A stretch of 64,000 nt of DNA from UBA1206 sp050953105 (GTDB taxonomy: Bacteria > Bacillota > Clostridia > Oscillospirales > CAG-382): positions 124,001 through 188,000 of the forward strand of contig JBMNMA010000007.1 in assembly GCA_050953105.1 (NCBI GenBank). Reading direction: 5' to 3'. The position numbers were made by a program, and so were the translations under genes. Positions 26,100 through 34,904 of this stretch are shown piece by piece (the first letter of the stretch is position 1; each line of letters opens with the position of its first letter). The notes under the pieces were generated by a model that saw only the letters and a program-made list of their open reading frames with translations, did no database searches and was not told the DNA's origin.

Positions 26100-26843
26100 A
26101 TGGAAAGCTTTGGCGTTTTAGCCGGAAAATACGATATTTACAATTCAGCCGACTACGACAAATATGCCGCCTTTGTCAGGGACGCCTTTGAAAGCAATGA
26201 TATTGAAATAAAGGAAGTCCTTGACTTAGGCTGCGGCACCGGCGAAATGTCGGTAAGGCTTTCGGATATGGGGTATAGCGTTACCGCTCTTGACAACTCC
26301 CCCGAAATGCTATCGAAATTAATTGAAAAAATAAACGGCAGGGACATTCTGCCGGTGTGCCAGGATATGAGGGATATTGACCTTTTCGGCACAATAACCG
26401 GGTGTATTTCCACCTTTGACTGTCTAAACTATCTGCAGACAACGGCGGATATCAACCAAACCTTTTCAAAGGTAGGCCTTTTTATGGAAAAAGGGGGTGT
26501 ATTCGTCTTTGACGTAAACACCGACTATGCTTACGAGCATGTCTATGCCGACAACAGCTATGTTTACGAATCGGGTAAATCCATGCTTGTCTGGCGGAAT
26601 TTTTACAACAAAAAGACAAAAAAATGCGCCTTTTACCTCACCTCTTTCGATTATGTTAAGGGCAAATATATCCGGACCGACGCCACTCATATCCAAAAAA
26701 ACCATTCACCTTTAGTTATCGAAAAAGCGGCAAAAAACGCCGGATTTGACATTATAGGCATTTACGGGGGACTTGACAAAACACCCCTTAATAGTGAAAA
26801 CCCAAAAGCATACTACGTTTTAAGAAAGAACAGGCAACTCTGA
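26100..26843 (+). CDS. Class I SAM-dependent methyltransferase
   Basis: The 247-residue protein has a Rossmann methyltransferase fold with motif I VLDLGCGTGEMS (about residues 40-51), an acidic ALDNSPEM at strand 2 and a VFVFDVNTDY segment. It lies close after the dockerin gene and overlaps hslO by one base, so it probably starts a three-gene unit with hslO and the M24 peptidase. The acceptor substrate is unknown. Confidence 0.85.
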   Translation: MESFGVLAGKYDIYNSADYDKYAAFVRDAFESNDIEIKEVLDLGCGTGEMSVRLSDMGYSVTALDNSPEMLSKLIEKINGRDILPVCQDMRDIDLFGTITGCISTFDCLNYLQTTADINQTFSKVGLFMEKGGVFVFDVNTDYAYEHVYADNSYVYESGKSMLVWRNFYNKKTKKCAFYLTSFDYVKGKYIRTDATHIQKNHSPLVIEKAAKNAGFDIIGIYGGLDKTPLNSENPKAYYVLRKNRQL

Positions 26844-27715
26844 TGGCACGTATAATAAGAGCAATTACAAGAGACGGTTCGGCAAGAATAATTGCCGAAG
26901 ATTCAAAGGATATAGTTCAGGAAGCAATACGCATCCACGACACCACCCCCGTCTGCTCCGCAGCGCTGGGCAGGGTGCTTACCGCCGCATCTTTAATGGG
27001 AACGCTTCTTAAAGATGAGGAAGATGCTCTCACCCTTTCTTTCCGGGGCGACGGCCCGGCAGGTAAGATTGTGGTTTCTTCCGACTGGAAGGGTAACGTG
27101 CGGGGATTTATTCAAAACCCTCATGTTGACCTTCCCCTAAAGCCCAACGGCAAGCTTGACGTTTCGGCGGCGGTGGGCAGGGGAGAGATGTATGTCAACC
27201 GGGAAACGGGTGAAGGGCTCCCTTATTCGGGAATATCGAAAATTGTATCGGGCGAAATTGCCGAGGATATGGCTTACTACTTTGCCTCAAGCGAGCAGGT
27301 TCCCACCCTCTGCGCTTTGGGGGTGCTGGTGGATACCGACTGGTCCTGCCTTGCGGCAGGGGGTATTCTAATTCAGCTGATGCCCTTTGCGGACGAAAAA
27401 ATAATCGATATAATAGAGGAAAATCAAAAAAACATTCCCTCTTTGACCAATCTGCTAAAAGAAAAATCCCTTGAAGAAGTGATGGGGGAATATTTAAAGG
27501 GAATAGAATTTGACGTTTTTGATGAAATAAGCTGCGGCTATGTGTGCAAATGCTCAAGGGACAAAACCGACCGGGCGCTGGTTGCGCTGGGCAAGGAAGA
27601 GCTTGAGAAAATGGTGGAAGCCGGCGAAAATATCAATATTAACTGCCAGTTCTGCGACAAGAAATATGTATACACTCCCGTGGAAATAAAAAAGCTAACA
27701 GAGGTAATAATATGA
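26843..27715 (+). CDS. hslO: Hsp33 redox-regulated chaperone
   Basis: Hsp33 is a cytosolic holdase switched on by oxidation of its zinc-binding cysteines. The 290-residue protein has the full family layout and the C-terminal zinc site, CKC in CGYVCKCSRDK and CQFC in ININCQFCDKK. It overlaps the methyltransferase stop by one base and the next gene by four bases. Oxidative or bleach stress is the usual trigger for activity. Confidence 0.95.
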   Translation: MARIIRAITRDGSARIIAEDSKDIVQEAIRIHDTTPVCSAALGRVLTAASLMGTLLKDEEDALTLSFRGDGPAGKIVVSSDWKGNVRGFIQNPHVDLPLKPNGKLDVSAAVGRGEMYVNRETGEGLPYSGISKIVSGEIAEDMAYYFASSEQVPTLCALGVLVDTDWSCLAAGGILIQLMPFADEKIIDIIEENQKNIPSLTNLLKEKSLEEVMGEYLKGIEFDVFDEISCGYVCKCSRDKTDRALVALGKEELEKMVEAGENININCQFCDKKYVYTPVEIKKLTEVII

Positions 27716-28782
27716 TTAAGGGAAGACTTGTTTATAACAAAATAAAAGCAAAGGCAGACGGAGCGATATTCTTTGACGAGGTGTCCTCCTACTGGCTCAC
27801 CGGTTTTCATTCCACCGACGGTGTGGTAATAGTGGACAATACCAAAACCCTCCTTTGCGTGGATTCCCGCTATGTGGAAGCCGCCCGTATCGCCAAGGCT
27901 AACGGCGAGCTTTACGGCGACGTTGAGGTAAAACTGCTTGAAAACGGTGTGTTTGACGCAATTAAGGCCTATTTCAAAGGGCAAACACTGGCTTTCGATT
28001 CGTCCTTCGTAACCGTTGCCCGTCTTGAACTGTTAAAGGAAAAGCTTGAAGGGTTTGATTTTGTTCCCTTAAATAACATCTGCGGCGAATTCCGTATGGT
28101 AAAATCCGCAGACGAGCTTGAAAAAATCAAAGCCGCTCAGGCCATAACCGACGCAGCATTCAGCCACATTTTAGGCTTTATAAAAGAAGGTGTCAGGGAA
28201 AGGGAAATCGCCGCCGAGCTTGAATATTTTGTCAAGAAAAACGGGGGCGACGGCATGGCCTTTGATACCATAGCCGTATCCGGTTCCAATTCCTCCCTCC
28301 CTCACGGAGTGCCGGGGGACAGAGTTATTGTTAAAAATTCGTTTATAACCATGGATTTCGGCGCAAAATATAAGGGCTACTGTTCCGATATGACCCGCAC
28401 CGTGGTTTTCGGCAAAGCCGACGACGAAATGAAATTTATATACAACACCGTTCTTGATGCCCAGTTAGCCGCCATTAAAGCCGCAAAGGGAAATGTTATA
28501 GGCAAAGACATTGACAAGGTGGCAAGGGATATTATATCGGCCGCAGGCTACGGGCCGAATTTCGGCCATTCGTTGGGCCATTCCCTGGGTATCGAAATTC
28601 ACGAATCCCCCAATTTTTCACCAAAATTCGACAACTCCATACCCTCCGGCGCAGTCATGACGGTGGAGCCGGGAATATACCTTGAAGGCAAATACGGCGT
28701 GCGTATTGAAGATATGGTTTACCTGACCGACGAAGGGAATGTTGATTTAACCAATTCCCCCAAAGAACTTATTGAAATATAA
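27712..28782 (+). CDS. M24-family Xaa-Pro aminopeptidase
   Basis: This 356-residue metallopeptidase removes N-terminal residues next to proline. The creatinase-type N-terminal domain (about 1-125) precedes the pita-bread catalytic domain. Metal ligands are visible in ITMDFGAKYKGYCSDMTRT (two Asp), GHSLGHSLGIEIHESP (His), VMTVEPGIYLEG (Glu) and VRIEDMV (Glu). Its ATG overlaps the hslO stop (ATGA). It is often found next to efp in Firmicutes, as here. Confidence 0.92.
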   Translation: MIKGRLVYNKIKAKADGAIFFDEVSSYWLTGFHSTDGVVIVDNTKTLLCVDSRYVEAARIAKANGELYGDVEVKLLENGVFDAIKAYFKGQTLAFDSSFVTVARLELLKEKLEGFDFVPLNNICGEFRMVKSADELEKIKAAQAITDAAFSHILGFIKEGVREREIAAELEYFVKKNGGDGMAFDTIAVSGSNSSLPHGVPGDRVIVKNSFITMDFGAKYKGYCSDMTRTVVFGKADDEMKFIYNTVLDAQLAAIKAAKGNVIGKDIDKVARDIISAAGYGPNFGHSLGHSLGIEIHESPNFSPKFDNSIPSGAVMTVEPGIYLEGKYGVRIEDMVYLTDEGNVDLTNSPKELIEI

Positions 28783-28800
28783 GTATTTTTCCAAAAAGGA

Positions 28801-28829
28801 TTGACAAAAGACAAGGTTTAATGTAAAAT
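28801..28829 (+). promoter_or_regulatory. Promoter of efp
   Basis: TTGACA (28801-28806) and TAAAAT (28824-28829) are 17 bases apart. The efp start follows 31 bases later with GAAAGGA ahead. Confidence 0.8.
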
Positions 28830-28859
28830 TTCAGTAGATATTACGAAAGGAAATTATAT

Positions 28860-29417
28860 ATGGTTACAGCAGGTGATTTCAGAAACGGCCTTACATTCGA
28901 GATGGACGGAAATGTAATGCAGGTTATTGAATTCCAACACGTAAAACCCGGCAAAGGCGCGGCTTTTGTCAGGACTAAACTCCGCAACGTAATTGTTGGT
29001 TCCGTTGTGGAAATGACCTTCTCTCCCTCCGACAAATTCCCTACAGCGGTGGTAGAAAGAAAGGACATGCAGTACAGCTACAGCGACGGGGAACTTTACT
29101 ACTTTATGGATATGGACACCTATGACCAGGTCCCCCTCAATGCCGACAAGCTCCCCGACAGCTTTAAATATGTTAAAGAAGGGGACGTTTGCCGCCTGGT
29201 TTCTTACAAGGGCAACGTTTTCTCGGTAGAACCCCCCACTTTTGTGGAACTTGAAGTTGTTAAAGCCGACCCGGGCGTCAGGGGCAACACCGCCACCAAC
29301 GTCATGAAGCTTGCCGAAGTTGAAACCGGAGCCACCATAAAGGTTCCCATGTTTATTAACGAAGGCGATAAGATTAAAATCGACACCCGTACGGGGGAAT
29401 ATCTTGAACGGGTATAA
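28860..29417 (+). CDS. efp: Elongation factor P
   Basis: EF-P helps ribosomes pass consecutive prolines. The 185-residue protein has all three beta-barrel domains and the modifiable Lys loop in KPGKGAAFVRTKLRN. The C-terminus GDKIKIDTRTGEYLERV is canonical. It has its own promoter. A lysine-modifying enzyme is not seen in this window. Confidence 0.97.
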   Translation: MVTAGDFRNGLTFEMDGNVMQVIEFQHVKPGKGAAFVRTKLRNVIVGSVVEMTFSPSDKFPTAVVERKDMQYSYSDGELYYFMDMDTYDQVPLNADKLPDSFKYVKEGDVCRLVSYKGNVFSVEPPTFVELEVVKADPGVRGNTATNVMKLAEVETGATIKVPMFINEGDKIKIDTRTGEYLERV

Positions 29418-29448
29418 TCCCCTACATAACGAGGAAAGGAAAATCAAA

Positions 29449-29775
29449 ATGAACATTTCAGAAAAAGCCGCCTATATCAAGGGCCTTATGGAAGGCATGA
29501 AGTTTAACACCGAAACCGACGAAGGCAAGCTTATCAAAAACATAGTCGAACTGTTGGAGGATATCGCCCTTTCGGTTCAGGACCTTGAGGACGAAACCGC
29601 AAGCATGACCGACTATATAGACGAGCTTGACCATGACCTCGCCGACCTTGAAGAAGAAGTTTACAGCTATTCCGACGAATACGATTGCGACTGCGACGAC
29701 GATTGTTGCGACGAATGTGGCGATTACGATTGCTGCTGCGAGGAATGCGAAGAAGACGAAGGCGAAGACGAATAA
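29449..29775 (+). CDS. CD1247-type protein with acidic Cys-rich tail
   Basis: The 108-residue protein begins with the CD1247 N-terminal domain known from Clostridia (AAYIKGLMEGM with a LLEDIALSVQDLED helix). A strongly acidic coiled-coil region follows, and then a tail with eleven cysteines in about 30 residues (CDCDD, CCDEC, CCCEEC). In relatives this tail resembles a zinc-ribbon-like C-terminal region; here Cys and Asp/Glu dominate. The start at 29449 has AAAGGA upstream. Its job is unknown; metal binding is likely from composition. Confidence 0.75.
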   Translation: MNISEKAAYIKGLMEGMKFNTETDEGKLIKNIVELLEDIALSVQDLEDETASMTDYIDELDHDLADLEEEVYSYSDEYDCDCDDDCCDECGDYDCCCEECEEDEGEDE

Positions 29776-29792
29776 CATTCACCGCATATAAC

Positions 29793-29820
29793 AAAAAGCT
29801 GTTCAGCTGAACAGCTTTTT
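29793..29820 (+). terminator. 28-bp perfect palindromic terminator
   Basis: AAAAAGCTGTTC pairs with its exact complement around an AGCT loop and ends in a T-run. Confidence 0.9.
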
Positions 29821-29844
29821 TAATGAGAAAGGGATGATTTCGGT

Positions 29845-30654
29845 TTGACCCTACCCGAAGTGGTATATGACGTCCACACCCATATTTTTCCCGAACGTCT
29901 TGCCGAAAGAGCCGTTGAAAATATAGGCGGCTATTACGGTATAAAGATGGAAGGGAAGGGGACGGCAAAAGACCTTGAAAAAAGCCTTGAAGCAATACCG
30001 CAGTTCAGGTTTGTAATATCCTCCGCTGCGTTAAAGGCCGAAGCAATGGTTCAGGTCAACGACTATCTCCTTGAAGAAGCAAAGGAAAACAATTGTTTCA
30101 TCCCTTTTTCTTCGGTTTATCCCCATATCCCCGTTTCCGACGCAGAAAAAGAGCTTGTCCGGGTAAAGGAAAAGGGGACAATGGGAATTAAGCTCCACCC
30201 GGATTTTCAGAAGTTTTATATAGACGACAGTCATGTGTTTGAAATATATAAAATCTGCCGGCAGCTAGACCTGCCCGTGCTTATTCATTTGGGTGACGAA
30301 AACACCGACTATTCCACCCCCACAAGGCTTTATAATGTTGTAAATAGATTACCCGACTTGAAGGTTATCGCCGCCCACCTTGGCGGATACACCGCCTGGG
30401 ACGAGGCCGAAAGGGTGCTTTTAGGTGCAAACGTTTACACCGAAACCTCCGACGCATGGCTGGGGTTGGAGGGGGAAAGGATTGTCGAACTTTGTCGCAA
30501 ACACGGCATAGATAAGGTTATGTTCGGCTCCGATTATCCGCTGGCTCCGCCTGAGGAAGTTTTGGAAAAATTCGACGCACTGCCTTTTACAAAGGAAGAA
30601 AAAGAAAAAATATATCAAAAAAACGCCGAAAGGCTGTTTTTCAACAAAAATTGA
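29845..30654 (+). CDS. Amidohydrolase-family metal-dependent hydrolase
   Basis: The 269-residue protein is an amidohydrolase_2-type TIM-barrel hydrolase. The metal motif YDVHTHIFPE opens the protein, followed by ligands in VLIHLGDE, IAAHLGGY and MFGSDYPLAP. It starts at a TTG with AAAGGGA ten bases ahead. The family decarboxylates or hydrolyses small ring compounds, and a TatD-like role is also possible; the substrate is not predictable. Confidence 0.85.
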   Translation: MTLPEVVYDVHTHIFPERLAERAVENIGGYYGIKMEGKGTAKDLEKSLEAIPQFRFVISSAALKAEAMVQVNDYLLEEAKENNCFIPFSSVYPHIPVSDAEKELVRVKEKGTMGIKLHPDFQKFYIDDSHVFEIYKICRQLDLPVLIHLGDENTDYSTPTRLYNVVNRLPDLKVIAAHLGGYTAWDEAERVLLGANVYTETSDAWLGLEGERIVELCRKHGIDKVMFGSDYPLAPPEEVLEKFDALPFTKEEKEKIYQKNAERLFFNKN

Positions 30655-30669
30655 CATAACAGGTGTATC

Positions 30670-32154
30670 ATGTTTTTAAAGTCTTTTGACAACGACAAAT
30701 ACATTAGGCTGCAATCCGAAAAAATAAAGGAAAGAATATCAGCCTTCGGCGGAAAACTCTATCTTGAATTCGGCGGTAAGCTGTTTGACGACTATCATGC
30801 GTCCCGGGTGCTGCCCGGCTTTAAACCCGACAGCAAGCTGCAGATGTTAATGACCTTAAAGGACGATGCGGAAATTGTAATAGTCATTAACGCCTATGAC
30901 ATTGAAAAAAACAAAATGCGGGGCGACCTTGGCATAACCTATGATGCAGACGTTCTCCGCCTTATAGACGCCTTCCGTCTTGCCGGATTTTACGTTGGCA
31001 GCGTGGTACTGACACAGTATTCATCCCAGCCGGCGGCCACCGCCTTTTCGGCACGGCTTGAAAAGCTGGGAATAAAAACCTACCACCATTATTCCATAGA
31101 CGGCTATCCAGACAACGTGCAGGGAATAGTGTCGGAAAACGGATACGGTAAAAACGAGTATGTAGAAACCACCCGTTCCCTTGTGGTGGTAACCGCTCCC
31201 GGCCCGGGTTCGGGCAAGATGGCGGTGTGCATGTCCCAGCTTTACCACGAAAATGCCAGAGGTGTGTCGGCAGGGTATGCCAAATTTGAAACTTTCCCTA
31301 TATGGAATCTTCCCCTGAAACACCCGGTTAACATAGCCTACGAGGCCGCCACCGTGGACCTGGGGGACGTTAATATGATAGACCCCTTCCACTATGATGC
31401 CTACGGAATTATGGCGGTAAACTACAACCGGGACGTGGAAATCTACCCGGTTATGAATGCAATCTTTGAGAAAATTTACGGCTATTCCCCCTATAAATCT
31501 CCCACCGACATGGGAGTTAACATGGCGGGGTATTGTATTATCGACGATGAGGAAGTTAAGGAAGCCGCCCGCAGGGAAATTGTAAGGCGTTATTATGCCT
31601 GCGCCTGTGCCGAAAGAAAGGGACTTAGCGACCATTCCCTGACCGCCCGGTGCGAGCTGCTTATACGTCAGGCCGGAGCAAGCTTGGATGCAAGAAAAGT
31701 TGTGCCTGCCGCCCTTGAAAAAGAAAGGCTAACCGGCGCTCCGGCGGCAGCCATTGAGCTTAACGACGGCAGAATTATTGTGGGTAAAACCACATCCCTT
31801 CTCGGAGCATCCTCTGCCATGCTGTTGAATGCTCTAAAAGCCCTTGCCGGCATCGACGACGACGTTCAGCTTATCGCCCAGAAATATATCCAGCCCATTC
31901 AGGAACTTAAGGTTAATATCTTAGGCAACCGCAATCCCCGGCTGCATATGGACGAGGTGCTTTTGGCACTCAGCATTTGCGCATCCGACGACGAAAACGC
32001 TGCAAAATGCGTGGAACAGCTTAAAAATTTAAGCTACTGCGAAGCCCATTCCAGTGTAATTTTGTCCCAGGTTGACGAGAATATATACAGAAAATTAGGT
32101 ATAAACCTTACCTGCGAGCCGGTTTATCAAACCAAAAAGCTTTATCATAAATAA
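30670..32154 (+). CDS. DUF1846 family protein
   Basis: The 494-residue protein is full-length DUF1846, a conserved family of unknown function in Firmicutes and other gut bacteria. A P-loop-like TAPGPGSGKMAV segment sits near residue 180, and the family hallmark LPLKHPVNIAYEAAT near residue 220. It lies 15 bases after the amidohydrolase gene and is probably co-transcribed. No enzymatic reaction is established for the family. Confidence 0.92.
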   Translation: MFLKSFDNDKYIRLQSEKIKERISAFGGKLYLEFGGKLFDDYHASRVLPGFKPDSKLQMLMTLKDDAEIVIVINAYDIEKNKMRGDLGITYDADVLRLIDAFRLAGFYVGSVVLTQYSSQPAATAFSARLEKLGIKTYHHYSIDGYPDNVQGIVSENGYGKNEYVETTRSLVVVTAPGPGSGKMAVCMSQLYHENARGVSAGYAKFETFPIWNLPLKHPVNIAYEAATVDLGDVNMIDPFHYDAYGIMAVNYNRDVEIYPVMNAIFEKIYGYSPYKSPTDMGVNMAGYCIIDDEEVKEAARREIVRRYYACACAERKGLSDHSLTARCELLIRQAGASLDARKVVPAALEKERLTGAPAAAIELNDGRIIVGKTTSLLGASSAMLLNALKALAGIDDDVQLIAQKYIQPIQELKVNILGNRNPRLHMDEVLLALSICASDDENAAKCVEQLKNLSYCEAHSSVILSQVDENIYRKLGINLTCEPVYQTKKLYHK

Positions 32155-32157
32155 AAT

Positions 32158-32230
32158 AAAGGCCGTAAAACACCGTTTTTCTGATTCATGACCTTATCAT
32201 AAAAAAGAATTGCGGCGAATTGCGGCCTTT
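32158..32230. other. Long-range inverted repeat, possible terminator
   Basis: AAAGGCCG at 32158-32165 can pair with CGGCCTTT at 32223-32230 across a 57-base loop. This is longer than usual for a terminator. It follows the DUF1846 gene on the plus strand and the small minus-strand gene. Confidence 0.35.
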
Positions 32231-32271
32231 TACAAATATCCTTTTAGGAGGATAAGACGATAAAAATCCGG

Positions 32272-32496
32272 TTATGGGTTTTCTGTCTTAACCTGACTGC
32301 CGTCACTTGTGGTTTCGTCCGGGATGCTTTCTGATCTCGGCGGTTCGTCTATAAGCGGCGAAGCCTGAGCCATCTGCAATGCCGGATCAATACCAGTCAT
32401 GCCGGATATTCCAATTAAGGAACGCTTATCGGTCAACGGATAACGAAACCTGTTGACCGGTAAAGAAGGAAATTCCTTTTTCCTTCTTCTCTTCAT
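32272..32496 (-). CDS. Small hypothetical protein, 74 residues
   Basis: A basic N-terminus (MKRRRKKEF) is followed by a Ser/Thr/Glu-rich tail ending QVKTENP. A GGAAAGG site lies nine bases ahead of the ATG at 32496; an ATG three codons earlier is too close to it. It matches no family I know, and only its ribosome site and open frame support it. Apart from it, the 435-base gap at 32155-32589 holds only the possible terminator at 32158-32230. Confidence 0.35.
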   Translation of the reverse strand: MKRRRKKEFPSLPVNRFRYPLTDKRSLIGISGMTGIDPALQMAQASPLIDEPPRSESIPDETTSDGSQVKTENP

Positions 32497-32589
32497 AACC
32501 TTCATCCTTTCCGGACGTTAGTATTATGTTTCGGTAAAAAAATTATATTCGCACAAAAACAAATCAATTTTTTCAAAACAGGGGAAAAA

Positions 32590-33003
32590 ATGGCATACAT
32601 TTGCATTGATTTTGGTGACAAACGTATAGGCATTGCAAAAAGCGACGGAGTTCTTGCCACATCGGTGGGGACGATTGTCGTTACGGGAATGAACGATGCC
32701 GTTAAAAAGACCGCCGCCATGATTAAGGAACACAACGGCCACGTTGTGGTTATAGGCATGCCAAAAAACATGGACTCAACCGAAGGCTACCGGGCAAAGC
32801 GGACAAGGGAGTTTGCCGCAATGCTTGAAGCAGAAACCGGCATTACCCCGGTGCTGTTTGACGAAAGGCTTACAACAAGTCAGGCTTATGTTTATATGAA
32901 TGAAATTGATTTTAAGTCTAAAAAAAGAAAAGGCGTCATAGACGCCCTTTCGGCAAAAATTATTTTACAGGATTATCTGGATTTTACAAAGGGCAGGGGA
33001 TAA
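32590..33003 (+). CDS. ruvX: Holliday junction resolvase-like RuvX (YqgF)
   Basis: This 137-residue RNase H-fold nuclease has the expected catalytic acids in ICIDFGDKRIGIAKSD, LFDERLTT and DALSAKIIL. Family members process 16S rRNA 5' ends and can resolve recombination intermediates. An AGGGGA site precedes the ATG. It converges on asnB, whose stop lies two bases away. Confidence 0.93.
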   Translation: MAYICIDFGDKRIGIAKSDGVLATSVGTIVVTGMNDAVKKTAAMIKEHNGHVVVIGMPKNMDSTEGYRAKRTREFAAMLEAETGITPVLFDERLTTSQAYVYMNEIDFKSKKRKGVIDALSAKIILQDYLDFTKGRG

Positions 33004-33005
33004 TA

Positions 33006-34871
33006 CTATATAAGCTTTTTGTATTCCCCGTCAACGTATAGCTTATACCAGGTGATAAAGGTTAAAATAACCCATATCTGGTGATATAAATCCGCCTTTC
33101 CCTTGCGGTGGTTTTCAAGAAGTTTCAGCGCCTCCGATGACACGATATAGTCGGTGGCGGTGGAATTTTTTATTATATCCGCTGCCCAGTCATACAGTTC
33201 GTCCTTAAGCCAAACCCGAACGGGGACCGGATAACCCAGCTTGGGACGAACGACGGTTTCTTTGTTTAACAAATCCGAAAAAGCATCCCGCAGAATATAT
33301 TTTGTGGTATGCTTTTTTATTTTGTCCTTGTCGCAAAGCAAAGACGCCGCCTTGAACACCTCTTTGTCAAGGAAAGGAACCCTTGCCTCAAGGGAGTGAG
33401 CCATTGACAGCCTGTCTCCTTTGACAAGAATGTCCGACCTCAGCCAGGTGTTCATGTCACAATGCTGCATACGGATAAGGGGGGGAGAACCTGCCGATTC
33501 GGCGTAAATATCCCTTGTCCGCTGGGTAAAGTGAACCGACTTGTCGTAGGTTTTTAAAATATCCTTTTTGGCTTCCTCCGCAAACACAAAGGAGTTGCCC
33601 ACAAAGCGTTTTTCAAGGGGGGTGCAGCCACGGATAAGAAAGTTTTTGCCCTTAACGCTGTCGGGTAGGGAATTGGCTATCATAAGGAGGGCTTTTCTTA
33701 AAAATGCGGGAAGGTGAGATAACGCCGCCGACGAGCGGACGGTGTCATAGATGCGGTATCCGCCGAAAAGCTCGTCCGAGCCTTCGCCGGTAAGCACCAC
33801 CTTGACGTGCTTTGCCGCTTCCCGGCTTATAAGGTATATAGCCACCACCGAAGGGTCCGCCACCGGCGAATCAAGGTGGTAGATTACTTTTTCATAATTG
33901 TCGGTAAAGTCCTTAAGGTTGCATTTAACCTTAATGTGATTTATGTTCAGATGCTGGGCTATCTGTTCTGCGTCGTCGATTTCGCAGTATCCCTTAACGT
34001 CAAAGCCCACGGTAAAGGCTTTTATTCCCGGCTGAATTTTGGACGCCACCGAGGTAACTATGGCCGAGTCAATGCCGCTTGACAAAAACGCCCCCACCGG
34101 CACATCGGAAAGCAGATGGGCCTCCACCGATTTTTCCACCGCCTCACGCAAAGCCTTTTTCTTATCGTCATATTTAAGGCTCTTGTTTGGTGAAAATACA
34201 GCTTTGTAGTAGCAGGTTATTTCCTTGCCTTTTCCCGCAGTCATGTAATGGCCTGCCGGCAGTATGCTTATGTCCCCGGTTATTGTGTCGGGTTCGGTAA
34301 CATACTGAAATGTCATGTAATGCTGAATTAGGGTTTTATCCACGCCGAAACCTTTATATGACGAATCGGCAAGGTATGCCTTCATTTCGCTTGAAAAAGT
34401 TATACCGTCCTTGGTTTCCCGGTAATACAATGGCTTAATGCCAAAGGGGTCCCGGCCCGCCATGATTTTATGTTCAACCTTGTCATAAATAAGAAAGGCA
34501 AACATTCCCCTTAAACGGTTTATAAAGGAGGGTCCGTATATGGAATAAAGCCGGACAATCACTTCGATTTCCGACCTGGTGGCAAATTTTTCGCCGTTTT
34601 TAATAAGCTCGTCCCTTAATGTGAGATAGTTATACACCTCTCCGTTGTAGACGGCGGTATATCTGCCGTCGGTAGAGGTGTAGGGCTGCTCGCCCCCTTC
34701 AAGGTCTATAATCGACAGCCGCCTGAAACCAAACCCGGCTTTGCCTTGAAAGACGCATTTGTCACTGTCCGGTCCCCTGTGGGCAATCAGTTCGGACATG
34801 GCCGCAAGATCGCCTTTCTCAACCTCGGTAAGGGGGGTATTGTATTTAAACATTCCTATAAAGCCGCACAT
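33006..34871 (-). CDS. asnB: Glutamine-hydrolysing asparagine synthetase
   Basis: AsnB makes asparagine from aspartate, glutamine and ATP. The 621-residue protein has the glutaminase domain beginning with the catalytic Cys2 (MCGFIGMF). The synthetase domain has the ATP-pyrophosphatase loop GAFLSSGIDSAIV, where most homologues have SGG; the Ser for Gly is within family variation. GAGGT precedes the ATG. It lies 34 bases downstream of the membrane-protein pair on the same strand. Confidence 0.93.
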   Translation of the reverse strand: MCGFIGMFKYNTPLTEVEKGDLAAMSELIAHRGPDSDKCVFQGKAGFGFRRLSIIDLEGGEQPYTSTDGRYTAVYNGEVYNYLTLRDELIKNGEKFATRSEIEVIVRLYSIYGPSFINRLRGMFAFLIYDKVEHKIMAGRDPFGIKPLYYRETKDGITFSSEMKAYLADSSYKGFGVDKTLIQHYMTFQYVTEPDTITGDISILPAGHYMTAGKGKEITCYYKAVFSPNKSLKYDDKKKALREAVEKSVEAHLLSDVPVGAFLSSGIDSAIVTSVASKIQPGIKAFTVGFDVKGYCEIDDAEQIAQHLNINHIKVKCNLKDFTDNYEKVIYHLDSPVADPSVVAIYLISREAAKHVKVVLTGEGSDELFGGYRIYDTVRSSAALSHLPAFLRKALLMIANSLPDSVKGKNFLIRGCTPLEKRFVGNSFVFAEEAKKDILKTYDKSVHFTQRTRDIYAESAGSPPLIRMQHCDMNTWLRSDILVKGDRLSMAHSLEARVPFLDKEVFKAASLLCDKDKIKKHTTKYILRDAFSDLLNKETVVRPKLGYPVPVRVWLKDELYDWAADIIKNSTATDYIVSSEALKLLENHRKGKADLYHQIWVILTFITWYKLYVDGEYKKLI

Positions 34872-34904
34872 ATTAACCTCGTGCTATATTTTTGTCCCGA
34901 AAAT

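Noticed and set aside
32240..32345. AGGAGG at about 32246 as the start of a plus-strand gene
   Set aside because: The nearest following frames are very short; the only ATG gives five codons, and the longer one would need an ATA start.
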